Assembly: GCF_004028235.1 (NCBI RefSeq)
Contig: NZ_CP035037.1
Location: forward strand, 2,294,001-2,358,000
Reading direction: 5' to 3'
Length of the DNA: 64,000 bases
Source: Leucobacter muris
GTDB taxonomy: Bacteria; Actinomycetota; Actinomycetes; Actinomycetales; Microbacteriaceae
Numbering within the stretch: the first letter of the stretch is position 1; each line of letters begins with the position of its first letter. This document shows, one piece after another, positions 8,306-15,681 of the stretch. The position numbers and the translations under genes were made by a program. The notes beneath the pieces are model-generated. The model saw only the letters and a list, made by a program, of their open reading frames with translations, was not told where the DNA came from and did no database searches.

Positions 8306-9217
8306 TCAACCTGTCGGTGACAGAAGTTCCTCGGCCTCAGTATAGTAGGCCTGCTCGACCTCGATCGGGGTACGCATATCGAGCTCCCCGTGAAGGCGCT
8401 CATGGTTCCACCACCACACGTATTCGAGGGTCGCGAGTTCGACCTGCTCAACCGTCCGCCAGGGGCCCTGCTGTCGGATCAGTTCGGTCTTGTAGAGGTT
8501 GTTGACCGCCTCAGCCATGGCATTGTCAAAACTGTCGCCGACCGTCCCGGTCGAGGGCACTGCTCCGAGTTCCGCAATGCGATCCGTATAGACCATGGCG
8601 GTGTAATTCGACCCGTGATCGGCGTGATGGATCAGGCCATCGAGCCTGCCGCCCGATTGCCACGCAGCCATATCGAGTGCCTGCATCGGCAGAACCTCAG
8701 ATTTCAGCGTCGCAGCGACATTCCAGCCCACGATTCTGCGCGAGTACACGTCAGTGACGAACGCGACATAGGCGAACCCAGACCAGGTGGCGACGTAGGT
8801 CACGTCGCACACCCAGAGCTTGCGCGGCCCGTCAGCGGCGAATCTCCGGTTGACGAGATCGGCAGGCAGTGCCGCCGTTTTGTTAGGGCGTGTGGTGAAC
8901 ACGCGCTTTGATTTCCGTACCCCGCGCACGCCGGCGAGCCGCATCAGACGCTCGGTCTGGTCGCGGCCGATCTTCCACCCCTCACGCTTCAGCAGGGCAT
9001 GCATCTTCCGGCGCCCGTACACGCCATAGTGCTTCGCGTGGAGCCGCCGGATCTCAGGGAGGAGCAACTCGTCGCGCAGCTGCCTGGCTGAGGCCGACCG
9101 GGCTTTCGCGGCCCGGTATCCGCGGGAGGTGAGGAACCCACGAACTGCCGCACGCAGCGTACGACAGAGGAACTCGACCCCGAAACGATCACGGTACTCG
9201 TCGATGAATCTGATCAT
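8306..9217 (-). CDS. IS3-family transposase OrfB (copy B)
   Basis: This 303-residue DDE transposase matches copy A residue for residue in translation. It contains the same VCDVTYV, HADHGSN and AEAVNNL acidic motifs and the WWWNHERLHGELD tail. It overlaps orfA by ATGA at 9214-9217. Identity of the two copies suggests recent assembly of the unit or gene conversion between the copies. Confidence 0.93.
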   Translation of the reverse strand: MIRFIDEYRDRFGVEFLCRTLRAAVRGFLTSRGYRAAKARSASARQLRDELLLPEIRRLHAKHYGVYGRRKMHALLKREGWKIGRDQTERLMRLAGVRGVRKSKRVFTTRPNKTAALPADLVNRRFAADGPRKLWVCDVTYVATWSGFAYVAFVTDVYSRRIVGWNVAATLKSEVLPMQALDMAAWQSGGRLDGLIHHADHGSNYTAMVYTDRIAELGAVPSTGTVGDSFDNAMAEAVNNLYKTELIRQQGPWRTVEQVELATLEYVWWWNHERLHGELDMRTPIEVEQAYYTEAEELLSPTG

Positions 9218-9528
9218 TTCGTTCGTGGCCGGTCGAGTTCCTTCGCGAAAAACACGCTCGCGGCTTTGAGTACCTCGTTGGCCTTACGGAGCTCGCTCAC
9301 CTCGCGGCGTAACCGCCGGTTCTCCTGGGCCATATCGATCGAGGTGCCAGGCTTCGCGCCGGTATCGATGTCGTAGCGGCGCTGCCACACGCGCAGCGTC
9401 TCCGGGCTCACTCCGAGGAGCCCACCGACGTGTCGGCAGGCCGCGGTCAGCGACTCGTGCTCGGGACGGGCTTCGGCGAGCATCCGAAGTGCGCGCTGGC
9501 GAAGTTCAGGGTCATATTTGCTTGGCAT
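9214..9528 (-). CDS. IS3-family transposase OrfA (copy B)
   Basis: This 104-residue HTH/leucine-zipper partner of OrfB is the same as copy A, starting at ATG 9528. The frame is open further upstream only because it reads through the IS end into the phage portal region. Confidence 0.9.
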   Translation of the reverse strand: MPSKYDPELRQRALRMLAEARPEHESLTAACRHVGGLLGVSPETLRVWQRRYDIDTGAKPGTSIDMAQENRRLRREVSELRKANEVLKAASVFFAKELDRPRTK

Positions 9529-9577
9529 CGTAGTTCCATCCTTGTATAAAGATCGGAACTCAAACCAGGCCAATTCA

Positions 9578-9581
9578 AGCC
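9578..9581. repeat. right copy of the 4-bp target duplication AGCC
   Basis: AGCC follows the outer end of IS copy B and repeats 1598-1601. Deleting 1602-9581 joins the terminase reading frame to GCAGTGGTG... and its own stop TGA at 9604-9606, which overlaps the portal ATG at 9606. Confidence 0.75.
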
Positions 9582-9605
9582 AGCAGTGGTGAGGGGGTAT
9601 GCCTG

Positions 9606-10916
9606 ATGCTCGATGAGACTGAGCTCGGTGAGCGTTGCGCCGCGGTGATGAAGGATGCACGCCAGGAGTGGATGCGCCTTCGAAACCTGCAGCGGCACAT
9701 CGACGGGAAGGTGCTCAGGACGTGGATGCCGGACGGCGCGGACGCGGAGTACAAGGATCTGCTGGACAAGTCAGGCGGTCCGTGGCTTGGGTTCTCGCGC
9801 GACGCGATCGCGCAGGGCTGCCGAATCAACGGCTACGCGAACGAGGACATCTGGAATCGCGTGTGGCGGGCCAACGGGATGGATGGCCGGCAGGGCGTGT
9901 CCACGAAGGAAGCGGTGGGGCTCGGCAAGAGCTTCCTGATGCTGCTGCCCGCTGATGGTGATCAGGGTGTCGTGATGCGCCCGATGTCGGCGCACAACAC
10001 CTTCGCCGTGTACGCAGACCCGTGGGACGATTTCCCCGAGTTCGTGCTCTACCGCGTGGGTGCTACGAAGCAGGGTCCGACGTTCTGGAACTCGCAGTGG
10101 TATGCCTTCGACAGCGAAGGCAGCTACCGGTTCGACGGGTCGCCGTCGACGCCGCAGAATCTCCGCCCTACCCCGCATGGTCTCGACTTCGCACCAGTGG
10201 TTCGGATCTCGAACTCGCTCGCGTCGGAGGGCGAACCGCAGTCGAGCGTGGAGCCGGGGATCCCGATCTACAAGCGCATCGTCGACGCGACCTTCGCGCT
10301 GCAGATGATCCAGAGATACGGCGCGTTCCCTCAGAAGTGGGGTGCCGGTGGGACGCTCGGCGAAGTGCGGGTCGCGATCGACTCTCTGATCCACGCTCCT
10401 GGTGAGGCCGGTGAGACGGTCCGGTTCGGCACGTTCGAGGCGGCAGACCCTACGAAGATGGTCGCCGCGCTCGAAGCGCATGTGAAGCATCTCGCGGCTG
10501 TGCTGCAGGTGCCTCCGCACTACCTGCTGGGCGCCGTGGTGAACATGAGCGCTGAGGGCATCGCGGCTGCGGAGTCGGGCTATCACCGGAACATCGGTGA
10601 CCGGCGCGACGCGCTCGGCGAAGGGTACGAGCTCGCGCTGCGAACCGGGGCACGGATTCTTGGCGAGTCGGCTGCGGCGAGCGCTCTGACCGATCAGGTG
10701 TCCTGGGCGAATGTGCAGTCGTGGTCGCTGGCGCAGGTGTCGGATGCGATCTCGAAGCTCGACGTCGTCGGCGCAGATCTGGGGCGGCTGTTCCAGATGC
10801 TGCCGGGTTGGTCGAGGCAGGACGCTCTTGAGTCCGCCGGGAGCGCCAAGGACAAGAAGATGCTCAGGATTGCGGCATCCTCGTCCAGCCAGCCAGCCAG
10901 CCAGGCGCTGAGCTGA
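9606..10916 (+). CDS. phage portal protein (SPP1 Gp6-like), frame broken near C-terminus
   Basis: This subunit forms the dodecameric ring at the capsid vertex through which DNA enters, and docks terminase and connector. The 436-residue reading has the family pattern: an N-terminal helical region, PLSAHNTFAVYAD-like wing strands, and the late segment VPPHYLLGAVVNMSAEGIAAAESGY that is characteristic of Gp6-like portals. It originally overlapped the terminase stop (TGATG). The frame ends at 10916 just after a (CCAG)5 tract. A further 50 codons with a typical portal C-terminus continue in the -1 frame to 11059, so the protein as read is short by its C-terminal tail. No MuF-type head morphogenesis gene follows. 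Confidence 0.9.
   Translation: MLDETELGERCAAVMKDARQEWMRLRNLQRHIDGKVLRTWMPDGADAEYKDLLDKSGGPWLGFSRDAIAQGCRINGYANEDIWNRVWRANGMDGRQGVSTKEAVGLGKSFLMLLPADGDQGVVMRPMSAHNTFAVYADPWDDFPEFVLYRVGATKQGPTFWNSQWYAFDSEGSYRFDGSPSTPQNLRPTPHGLDFAPVVRISNSLASEGEPQSSVEPGIPIYKRIVDATFALQMIQRYGAFPQKWGAGGTLGEVRVAIDSLIHAPGEAGETVRFGTFEAADPTKMVAALEAHVKHLAAVLQVPPHYLLGAVVNMSAEGIAAAESGYHRNIGDRRDALGEGYELALRTGARILGESAAASALTDQVSWANVQSWSLAQVSDAISKLDVVGADLGRLFQMLPGWSRQDALESAGSAKDKKMLRIAASSSSQPASQALS
10885..10904 (+). repeat. (CCAG)5 tetranucleotide tract in the portal gene
   Basis: Five tandem CCAG units lie six codons before the portal stop. Changing the copy number by +1 or -2 units would join the portal frame to the downstream AELSGATKDQADALG... 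frame. Such tracts slip during replication, so the portal C-terminus could be switchable. A fixed mutation or an assembly error is equally possible. Confidence 0.7.
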
Positions 10917-11059
10917 GCGGCGCCACCAAGGACCAGGCTGACGCCCTCGGCTCGCTCATCCGTGCCGGTGTCGCACCGGAGGATGCAGCACGCCGTGTCG
11001 GTCTCACTGGGCTGCAGTTCACCGGGGCGACCCCGGTCGCGCTGCGGCTCCCCGAATGA
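10905..11059 (+). pseudogene. out-of-frame C-terminal tail of the portal protein
   Basis: From 10907 the frame encodes AELSGATKDQADALGSLIRA and continues through a GLTGLQFTGATPVALRLPE end, stopping at TGA 11057-11059. The helix followed by GL-G--FTGA-PV-LR is the familiar C-terminal tail of actinophage portals. No start codon or RBS suggests an independent gene. It is best read as the displaced end of the portal coding sequence. Confidence 0.7.
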
Positions 11060-11131
11060 ACCTACCCACGCTCGTGGGGATGCAGGATACGGCACCTGCT
11101 CGAACATGCCGGCGAAGGAGAACCACCCATC

Positions 11132-11716
11132 ATGTCCACCGAGAACCAGCCTGCGAATGAGAACCCGGCCGGCGACGAGCCGACAGGCGGCGGCAAGCCG
11201 GAATACACGCCCCCGGCATCGCAGGAAGAACTCGACCGCATCGTCGAATCGCGTCTCGCACGCGAACGGTCGAAGTACGCCGACTACGACGCCCTCAAGA
11301 AGAAGGCAGCCGACCACGACGCGTACCTCGATTCGCAGAAAGACGAGCACCAGAAGGCGCTCGACCAGACGAAGGCCGACACCGAGAGCGCGGTCGCACA
11401 GCGATACCTCTCGAAGCTCGTCTCCTCGGAGGTGAAGGCGATCGCGTCGGCGCTGGGGTTCAACGACCCGTCGGATGCGCTCGCTGTCATCGACGCGGAG
11501 AAGCTGCCCGTGAAGGACGACGAGCCCGACACCGAGGCGATCAAGGCCGCGGTCGAGAAGCTCGCGACCGACAAGCCGTACCTCGTGAAGGCGGGGAGCG
11601 CTCGTCCCGCGACGCGCCCGCGTCCGAAGCAGGGTGAGCGGCAGGAGTCGGGCCCCGCGAAGGGTCGCGCTGCGGCTGCGCTGCGTCAGCTCGGGGCATC
11701 CAGGAAGTCCTCCTGA
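11132..11716 (+). CDS. phage scaffold protein
   Basis: A 194-residue acidic and highly charged protein. The N-terminus is disordered and rich in Pro, Glu and Gly. The central stretch (residues about 30-100) is a coiled coil with SRLARERSKYADYDALKKKAADHD, and the tail is basic and Ala/Arg-rich. This is the usual make-up of internal scaffolds encoded between portal and capsid genes; they guide capsid assembly and are lost from mature heads. A GAAGGAGAA RBS lies 9 bases before the ATG. Confidence 0.82.
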   Translation: MSTENQPANENPAGDEPTGGGKPEYTPPASQEELDRIVESRLARERSKYADYDALKKKAADHDAYLDSQKDEHQKALDQTKADTESAVAQRYLSKLVSSEVKAIASALGFNDPSDALAVIDAEKLPVKDDEPDTEAIKAAVEKLATDKPYLVKAGSARPATRPRPKQGERQESGPAKGRAAAALRQLGASRKSS

Positions 11717-11737
11717 CCCACATCATCAACACCATTC

Positions 11738-11760
11738 AGGCCGTCCTCTCGGGCGGCCTT
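11738..11760 (+). terminator. intergenic stem-loop before the capsid gene
   Basis: GGCCGTCC pairs with GGGCGGCC around a TCTC loop, with TTT after it, then CGCATTGAAAGGGG leading into the capsid RBS. Comparable hairpins precede the major tail and endolysin genes. It may be an intrinsic terminator or a processing/stabilising stem at the 5' end of the capsid message. Confidence 0.6.
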
Positions 11761-11781
11761 TCGCATTGAAAGGGGCCATTC

Positions 11782-12744
11782 ATGGCTGACATCTCTCGCA
11801 ACGACGTTGCGACTCTCATCCAGGAGGAATACTCGAACGTGTTCCTCGACGCCGCGGCGAGCTCGGAGGGCTCCGCGGCGATCCAGGCGTTCGGTACCGT
11901 GCCGCTGGGCACGAAGATCACGAACGCGCCCGTGCTCACGACCCTGCCCGACGCCTACTGGGTGTCGGAGTCGGCTACCGCGTCCGAGGGTGTGAAGCCG
12001 ACCAGCGAGGCGACCTGGGGCAACAAGCGGTTCGTGGTCGAAGAGATCGCGGTCATCATCCCGGTGCATGAGGATGTGCTGGAGGACATGACCGAGGACG
12101 GTCTCGAGGAGCTCTCGAAGCTGGGCGGTCAGGCGATCGGTAAGAAGCTGGACCAGGCGGTTCTCTTCGGTACGCAGAAGCCGACGACCTGGACCGATCC
12201 GGCGCTGCTCGCGGCGGCGATCGCGGGCGGCAACGTGTTCCAGATCTCGAACACGCCGGGCGCCGACGACCTCGCGGGGTCGATCTTCCAGGCGGCCGGC
12301 GCGGTCGCGGACTCGGGCGCCGATCCGACGACGATCTTCTCCTCGTCGGGCCTCCGGTTCCGACTCGCGAACCTCCGCGCCTCGGACGGCACCGCGATCC
12401 TCTCCCGCACGATGGGAGACGCGGGCTCGTTCTCCGACTCGATCGCGGGCCTCGATGCCGCGTTCGTGAAGAACGGGGCCTGGGATCCGGCGCAGGCGAC
12501 TGCGCTCGTCGCCGACAAGTCGCGTGTGAAGATCGGTCAGCGCCAGGACATCACCGTGAAGTTCCTTGATCAGGCCACCCTCGGTACCGGGGCGAACCAG
12601 ATCAACCTCGCCGAGCGCGACATGGTGGCGCTGCGCTTCAAGGCGCGCTACGCCTACGCGCTCGGCAACACCATCACCGCCAATGGCACCTCCGCGCAGC
12701 CGGCGGGCGCCGTGACCCCGGCTGCGGCCGGTGGGGAGGGCTGA
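11782..12744 (+). CDS. phage major capsid protein (HK97 fold)
   Basis: A 320-residue shell subunit. Recognisable HK97-type elements include the N-terminal arm with IQEEYSNVFLDAA, the E-loop/P-domain region around GVKPTSEATWGNKRFVVEEIAVIIPVHEDVLED, the spine helix with KLDQAVLFG and a C-terminal strand with EIRDMVALRFKARYAYA-like residues. It sits directly downstream of the scaffold, as expected. RBS AAAGGGG lies 7 bases before the ATG. No separate protease gene is seen, so maturation may be protease-free. Confidence 0.92.
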   Translation: MADISRNDVATLIQEEYSNVFLDAAASSEGSAAIQAFGTVPLGTKITNAPVLTTLPDAYWVSESATASEGVKPTSEATWGNKRFVVEEIAVIIPVHEDVLEDMTEDGLEELSKLGGQAIGKKLDQAVLFGTQKPTTWTDPALLAAAIAGGNVFQISNTPGADDLAGSIFQAAGAVADSGADPTTIFSSSGLRFRLANLRASDGTAILSRTMGDAGSFSDSIAGLDAAFVKNGAWDPAQATALVADKSRVKIGQRQDITVKFLDQATLGTGANQINLAERDMVALRFKARYAYALGNTITANGTSAQPAGAVTPAAAGGEG

Positions 12745-12747
12745 CCC

Positions 12748-13053
12748 ATGAAGCTCAAGCACGCACAGGGTCGCATCGTGGATGTGCCCGAGAACCTGGC
12801 TGAGGGCTACATCGCGCTCGGCTGGGAGAAGGTGTCCGGTTCGGTCGACGCCGCGGATCCGACCGAACCGTCGAAGTCGTGGAAGGTTGACGCGCTCAAG
12901 GCGTACGCCGCCGACCACGGCATCGACCTCGGGTCGGCGGCCAAGAAGGACGACATCCTCGCCGCGATCGAGGCGCACGAGACCAGCGGGAACGGTGACG
13001 AGGTGTCCGGTTCGGCCGACGTCTCGGAGCCGACCATCGCTGAGGACGAGTAG
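12748..13053 (+). CDS. small head protein with HeH/LEM-like C-terminal domain
   Basis: This 101-residue protein follows the capsid gene by 3 bases. The N-terminal 25 residues (MKLKHAQGRIVDVPENLAE) resemble short phage head accessory proteins. Residues about 45-80 (SWKVDALKAYAADHGIDLG...KKDDILAAIEAH) match the helix-extension-helix/SAP-like motif often found in capsid-adjacent proteins. Two similar acidic VSGSxDxxxPT segments flank it. The function is not known with certainty: capsid decoration or head completion are options. Confidence 0.6.
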   Translation: MKLKHAQGRIVDVPENLAEGYIALGWEKVSGSVDAADPTEPSKSWKVDALKAYAADHGIDLGSAAKKDDILAAIEAHETSGNGDEVSGSADVSEPTIAEDE

Positions 13054-13073
13054 CAGGCGGGAGGGGCGGAGAC

Positions 13074-13490
13074 ATGGACCTCACAAGAGCGAAGCTGGAC
13101 CCGTTCCTCCCGACGCTCTCCACCGCCCAGTCCACGAAGGTGAACGCGTGGATCACCGTTCTCGGGCCACTGCTCAACCAGAGGTACGGGGAAGCGATCA
13201 CGACAGATCTGGAGCCGGTGTTCGTGTCGGCGGCAGCAGATGCGGTCATTCGGCGCCTTGAACGTCCCCGTTCGGGGGCGCTGCGAGAGCGTGTCGGACC
13301 CGCATCTATCGACCGTGATGCGCGCTTCCTGCTCGCAGCGTGGTTCCTGCCTGAGGAGCTCGCGCAGCTCGATGACCTCGTAGGCACAGGTGCGGGTGTG
13401 ATCCGTTCGCACCGCACGCCCGCGCCGGACGAGCAACGCTTCGGCAATCGCTACCGCCCGGAGGTGCCCGATGAGCTTCCCAACTGGTGA
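13074..13490 (+). CDS. head-tail connector/adaptor protein
   Basis: This 138-residue, mainly helical protein sits at the position of the Gp6/Gp15-type adaptor that docks under the portal in siphoviruses. It has the helical WITVLGPLLNQRYGEAITTDLEPVFVSAAADAVIRRL core and a C-terminal YRPEVPDELPNW tail typical of connectors. GGAGGGG precedes the ATG by 8 bases. The last 20 bases overlap the next gene. Confidence 0.72.
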   Translation: MDLTRAKLDPFLPTLSTAQSTKVNAWITVLGPLLNQRYGEAITTDLEPVFVSAAADAVIRRLERPRSGALRERVGPASIDRDARFLLAAWFLPEELAQLDDLVGTGAGVIRSHRTPAPDEQRFGNRYRPEVPDELPNW

Positions 13491-13821
13491 GCAGGTCGTG
13501 CGCCTCCGGCGCCGCGAACTCCTAGACGACTACTCCGGCACGGTGACCCTCGGCGCCTGGGACACCCCCGACGAGTTGCCGCTCGAAGGCGCGTACGTTG
13601 CATCGTCGTCGACGTCCGCTCGGCGAGATGCGGCCCGGAACGAACTGCTCGAAGAGAAGAGCCTGTATCTGGGCAGCCCTGACGCGGATGTGCAAGCACA
13701 GGATCGGGTCCGCGCTCAGGGCGTGACCTATTCGATCGACGGCATGCCCTCCGCTGATGTGAATCCGTGGACGGGCTGGCAGCCGATCCGGGAGATCCCA
13801 TTGACGAGGGTGGTGGGGTGA
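13471..13821 (+). CDS. head-tail stopper (head closure) protein
   Basis: This 116-residue beta-rich protein overlaps the connector gene. The order connector, stopper, tail-completion, tail terminator is conserved in lambdoid/SPP1-like heads, and this is the second member. The sequence shows a small beta-barrel pattern (TVTLGAWDTPDELPLEGAYVA ... VTYSIDGMPS) ending in a conserved-looking WTGW segment. Its stop overlaps the next start (TGATG). Confidence 0.65.
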   Translation: MSFPTGEQVVRLRRRELLDDYSGTVTLGAWDTPDELPLEGAYVASSSTSARRDAARNELLEEKSLYLGSPDADVQAQDRVRAQGVTYSIDGMPSADVNPWTGWQPIREIPLTRVVG

Positions 13822-14090
13822 TGGAGTTCCAGAACGGCTACTTCGAGTCCCTGCTGCGATCGGCGCCAGTCCGCGCGGTCGTCGACGAGGCTACCGAGAG
13901 AGTCGCCGCGAAAGCACGGTCGACCGCTCCTGAGGACGGCGGCGACTACAAGCGCAAGATCGCGACCGGCGGCAAGATGCAGAAGCGTTACGTCGGCGTT
14001 GTGACGGCGAGCGCACGGCATTCCATGAAGGTCGAGGCCCGCACCGGGAATCTGGCGCGCGCGGTGAGGAGCTCAGGCCGTGGCCGGTGA
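13821..14090 (+). CDS. tail-completion / HK97 gp10-like protein
   Basis: An 89-residue basic protein. The ATG at 13821 is chosen because it overlaps the previous stop (TGATG); a longer frame upstream lacks an RBS. The N-terminal helix (SAPVRAVVDEATERVAAKARSTAP) followed by a basic beta region with ASARHSMKVEARTGNLARAV is typical of minor head-tail joining proteins of the gp10 family. It overlaps the next gene by 11 bases. Confidence 0.65.
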   Translation: MEFQNGYFESLLRSAPVRAVVDEATERVAAKARSTAPEDGGDYKRKIATGGKMQKRYVGVVTASARHSMKVEARTGNLARAVRSSGRGR

Positions 14091-14529
14091 ACTCCTCGAC
14101 CCAGACATCGAACGCTTCCTCACGGGAGAGATCCGCACCCGCCTTGCGGCACTTGCTGGCGCCGAGTTCCCCGCAGCGAAAGGGCACGTGTCGAATCGGC
14201 GCTGGACGCCACCCGCTGCCGCACCTGCCACACCGCCACCGGCGTGGCAGGTGATCGTCCGTGACGACGGCATCAACGACGTCGACATTTCGCTCGGTGA
14301 CGCGGGCGTGGGAATCGTGTGCCTCGCAGGCTCTCAGGACAACCCGGGCCCGGCGATCCGGCTCGCGAAGCTCGTGAAAGCGATCGTCAAGGCCTCGCCG
14401 CGTCCTGGACCGTCGTCCCCTGTAGCCGCGGTCCTCGAGTTCCATGGCCCCTACCCGGTGCCGGAGGACTCGCAGTACGAGCAGCGCTACATGACGTGCT
14501 CGCTCGCGGTGGTATCGACACCGCTCTAG
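14080..14529 (+). CDS. tail terminator protein
   Basis: A 149-residue protein with a GTG start inside the end of the previous gene. The pattern is helix, then beta sheet (WQVIVRDDGI...VDISLGDAGVGIVCLAG), helix, and a final strand with QYEQRYMTCSLAVV. This matches the gpU/Gp17-like fold that caps the tail tube. It is placed immediately before the major tail protein, as in most siphoviruses. Confidence 0.7.
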   Translation: MAGELLDPDIERFLTGEIRTRLAALAGAEFPAAKGHVSNRRWTPPAAAPATPPPAWQVIVRDDGINDVDISLGDAGVGIVCLAGSQDNPGPAIRLAKLVKAIVKASPRPGPSSPVAAVLEFHGPYPVPEDSQYEQRYMTCSLAVVSTPL

Positions 14530-14551
14530 ACCCACCGATCAACATCCATTT

Positions 14552-14572
14552 GCCCCTGGCGCTGCCGGGGGC
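14552..14572 (+). terminator. intergenic stem-loop before the major tail gene
   Basis: GCCCCTGGC pairs with GCCGGGGGC (one T-G wobble) around GCT, followed by TTTCTCATTGAAGGAG, which supplies the RBS of the major tail gene. It is the same arrangement as upstream of the capsid gene. Confidence 0.6.
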
Positions 14573-14595
14573 TTTCTCATTGAAGGAGAAGAACC

Positions 14596-15177
14596 ATGGC
14601 AGCAGATGCCGAAGGCAACGACATCGGTCTCGTCGGGATCCCCATCACGGGGTTTCTCGCATGGGCGCCGATCGGTACCGCAATCCCGGCGAAGTCGGAG
14701 GGTGCGGAGCTCGACCTCGAGCTCGCCGCCGCGTTCGCGAAGGTCGGCCTGATCAAGCAGGACGGCGGCTTCGACTGGACCGGTGAGGCGTCCGGCGACG
14801 CGATCGAGTTCTGGCAGGAGGGCTACTCGGTCCCCACCGGCCTCGCGAACGTCACCATCGCCGCGACTCTCGCCGAGCACAAGGCGAAGAACCAGGAACT
14901 CCTCTATGGCGAGGCTCCGGACGCCGACGGTGCCGCCGACATCGAAGAGGCGTCGAACGACAAGCGAGTCGTTCTGTTCTCGCATGAGGTGTTCAAGAGC
15001 GGCTGGATCCGTCGCCGGGCGATGCCGAACGTCGGCGTGCAGCTTGTGAAGCTCGACAAGTCCGAGCGCGGCAGCGTGCAGGGCCAGGCTGTCACGTTCA
15101 AGGTCGACCGATCGGGGGTGGTGGGTAACCGCCACTACCGGCAGTGGATCATCCCGCCGGCGCCGGTCACCCCGTAA
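14596..15177 (+). CDS. major tail (tube) protein
   Basis: A 193-residue acidic beta-sandwich protein. The N-terminus ADAEGNDIGLVGIPITGFLAWAPIGT and the repeated strands (GGFDWTGEASGDAIEFWQEGYSVPTG) resemble actinophage tube proteins. It lies between tail terminator and tail chaperones, the invariant position of this gene. GAAGGAGAAG precedes the ATG. Perfect hairpins on both sides fit a separately processed, highly expressed message. Confidence 0.85.
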   Translation: MAADAEGNDIGLVGIPITGFLAWAPIGTAIPAKSEGAELDLELAAAFAKVGLIKQDGGFDWTGEASGDAIEFWQEGYSVPTGLANVTIAATLAEHKAKNQELLYGEAPDADGAADIEEASNDKRVVLFSHEVFKSGWIRRRAMPNVGVQLVKLDKSERGSVQGQAVTFKVDRSGVVGNRHYRQWIIPPAPVTP

Positions 15178-15183
15178 CAGGCC

Positions 15184-15216
15184 CCGGGGCAGCGCTCGGT
15201 GGGTGCGCTGCCCCGG
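15184..15216 (+). terminator. 12-bp perfect stem after the major tail gene
   Basis: CCGGGGCAGCGC pairs with GCGCTGCCCCGG around a 9-base loop, 7 bases after the major tail stop. It could end or attenuate the tail-tube message before the low-level chaperone genes. Confidence 0.65.
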
Positions 15217-15261
15217 CTACTCCCCTACCCACCATCCACCCACCACACGAAGGAACCCATC

Positions 15262-15681
15262 ATGACCGAGAACTCCACCCCCGAGGCCATCGACGAGACT
15301 CCCGAGGCACTCGAGGAAGAACTGCTCAACGTCGACGAGTACGAGATCCCCGTCGTCGAGGACGACAGCGACGATCGCTTCCCCTGCTTCATCGCCGGGT
15401 CGACGCTGATCGTGCGCCTCGACGATCCCGGCGAGCTCCGGCTCCCCCTCAAGCTCTCGTACAACCAGATCCAGGACCTGAAGTCGCGAACGCAGTCCGA
15501 TGCCGATGAGCTTGACCAGCTCCTCGTGCTGCTCGAGATCATCGGCGACGAGGAGATGGTCGAGACGTTGAAGGGCATCGACATGGCCGACGCGATTGCG
15601 GTCTCGCTGCTGTTCTTCCGCGCGTGGAAGCAGCGGACGCAGGTGTCGCTGGGAAAATTGCGGCGCTCGCCGCGACGGTAA
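15262..15681 (+). CDS. tail assembly chaperone, short form (gpG-like)
   Basis: A 139-residue acidic protein (EAIDETPEALEEELLNVDEYEIPVVEDD). The ATG at 15262 is preceded by GAAGGAACCC. The position between major tail and tape measure and the GGGAAAA slip site before the stop identify it as the lambda gpG counterpart, which coats the tape measure during tail assembly. Frame 0 ends at 15681; a -1 shift gives the longer GT form. Confidence 0.85.
   Translation: MTENSTPEAIDETPEALEEELLNVDEYEIPVVEDDSDDRFPCFIAGSTLIVRLDDPGELRLPLKLSYNQIQDLKSRTQSDADELDQLLVLLEIIGDEEMVETLKGIDMADAIAVSLLFFRAWKQRTQVSLGKLRRSPRR

Larger units (their letters stand above)
1602..9577. mobile_element. composite IS3-flanked unit carrying two LPXTG pilin-type genes
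   Basis: Two identical-looking 1309-bp IS copies in direct orientation enclose 5.36 kb of lower-GC DNA with two surface-protein genes on the minus strand. Outer 4-bp AGCC repeats and exact terminase-portal continuity after removal show that the whole unit was inserted. Two routes fit: transposition as a composite transposon, or one IS insertion followed by homologous integration of an IS-plus-cargo circle. The cargo contains no sortase, resistance gene or recombinase. By eye its base composition is lower in GC than both phage and host DNA, which fits horizontal origin. Confidence 0.85.
8269..9577 (-). mobile_element. IS3-family insertion sequence, copy B
   Basis: This is a direct repeat of copy A, offset by 6667 bp, with the same 1309-bp length, the same end sequences and the same encoded proteins. 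Its outer end abuts AGCC at 9578-9581, the second copy of the target duplication. Two intact copies in direct orientation allow excision or amplification of the cargo by homologous recombination. Confidence 0.93.

Noticed and set aside
8179..8451. Extended N-terminus of the shaft pilin reading into the IS
   Set aside because: The extra 91 codons include antisense of OrfB and lie upstream of the AAAGGAG-GTG start and signal peptide.
10885..10916. Programmed ribosomal frameshift in the portal gene
   Set aside because: No X XXY YYZ heptamer or downstream pseudoknot was seen. The tetranucleotide tract makes replication slippage or an assembly error more likely.
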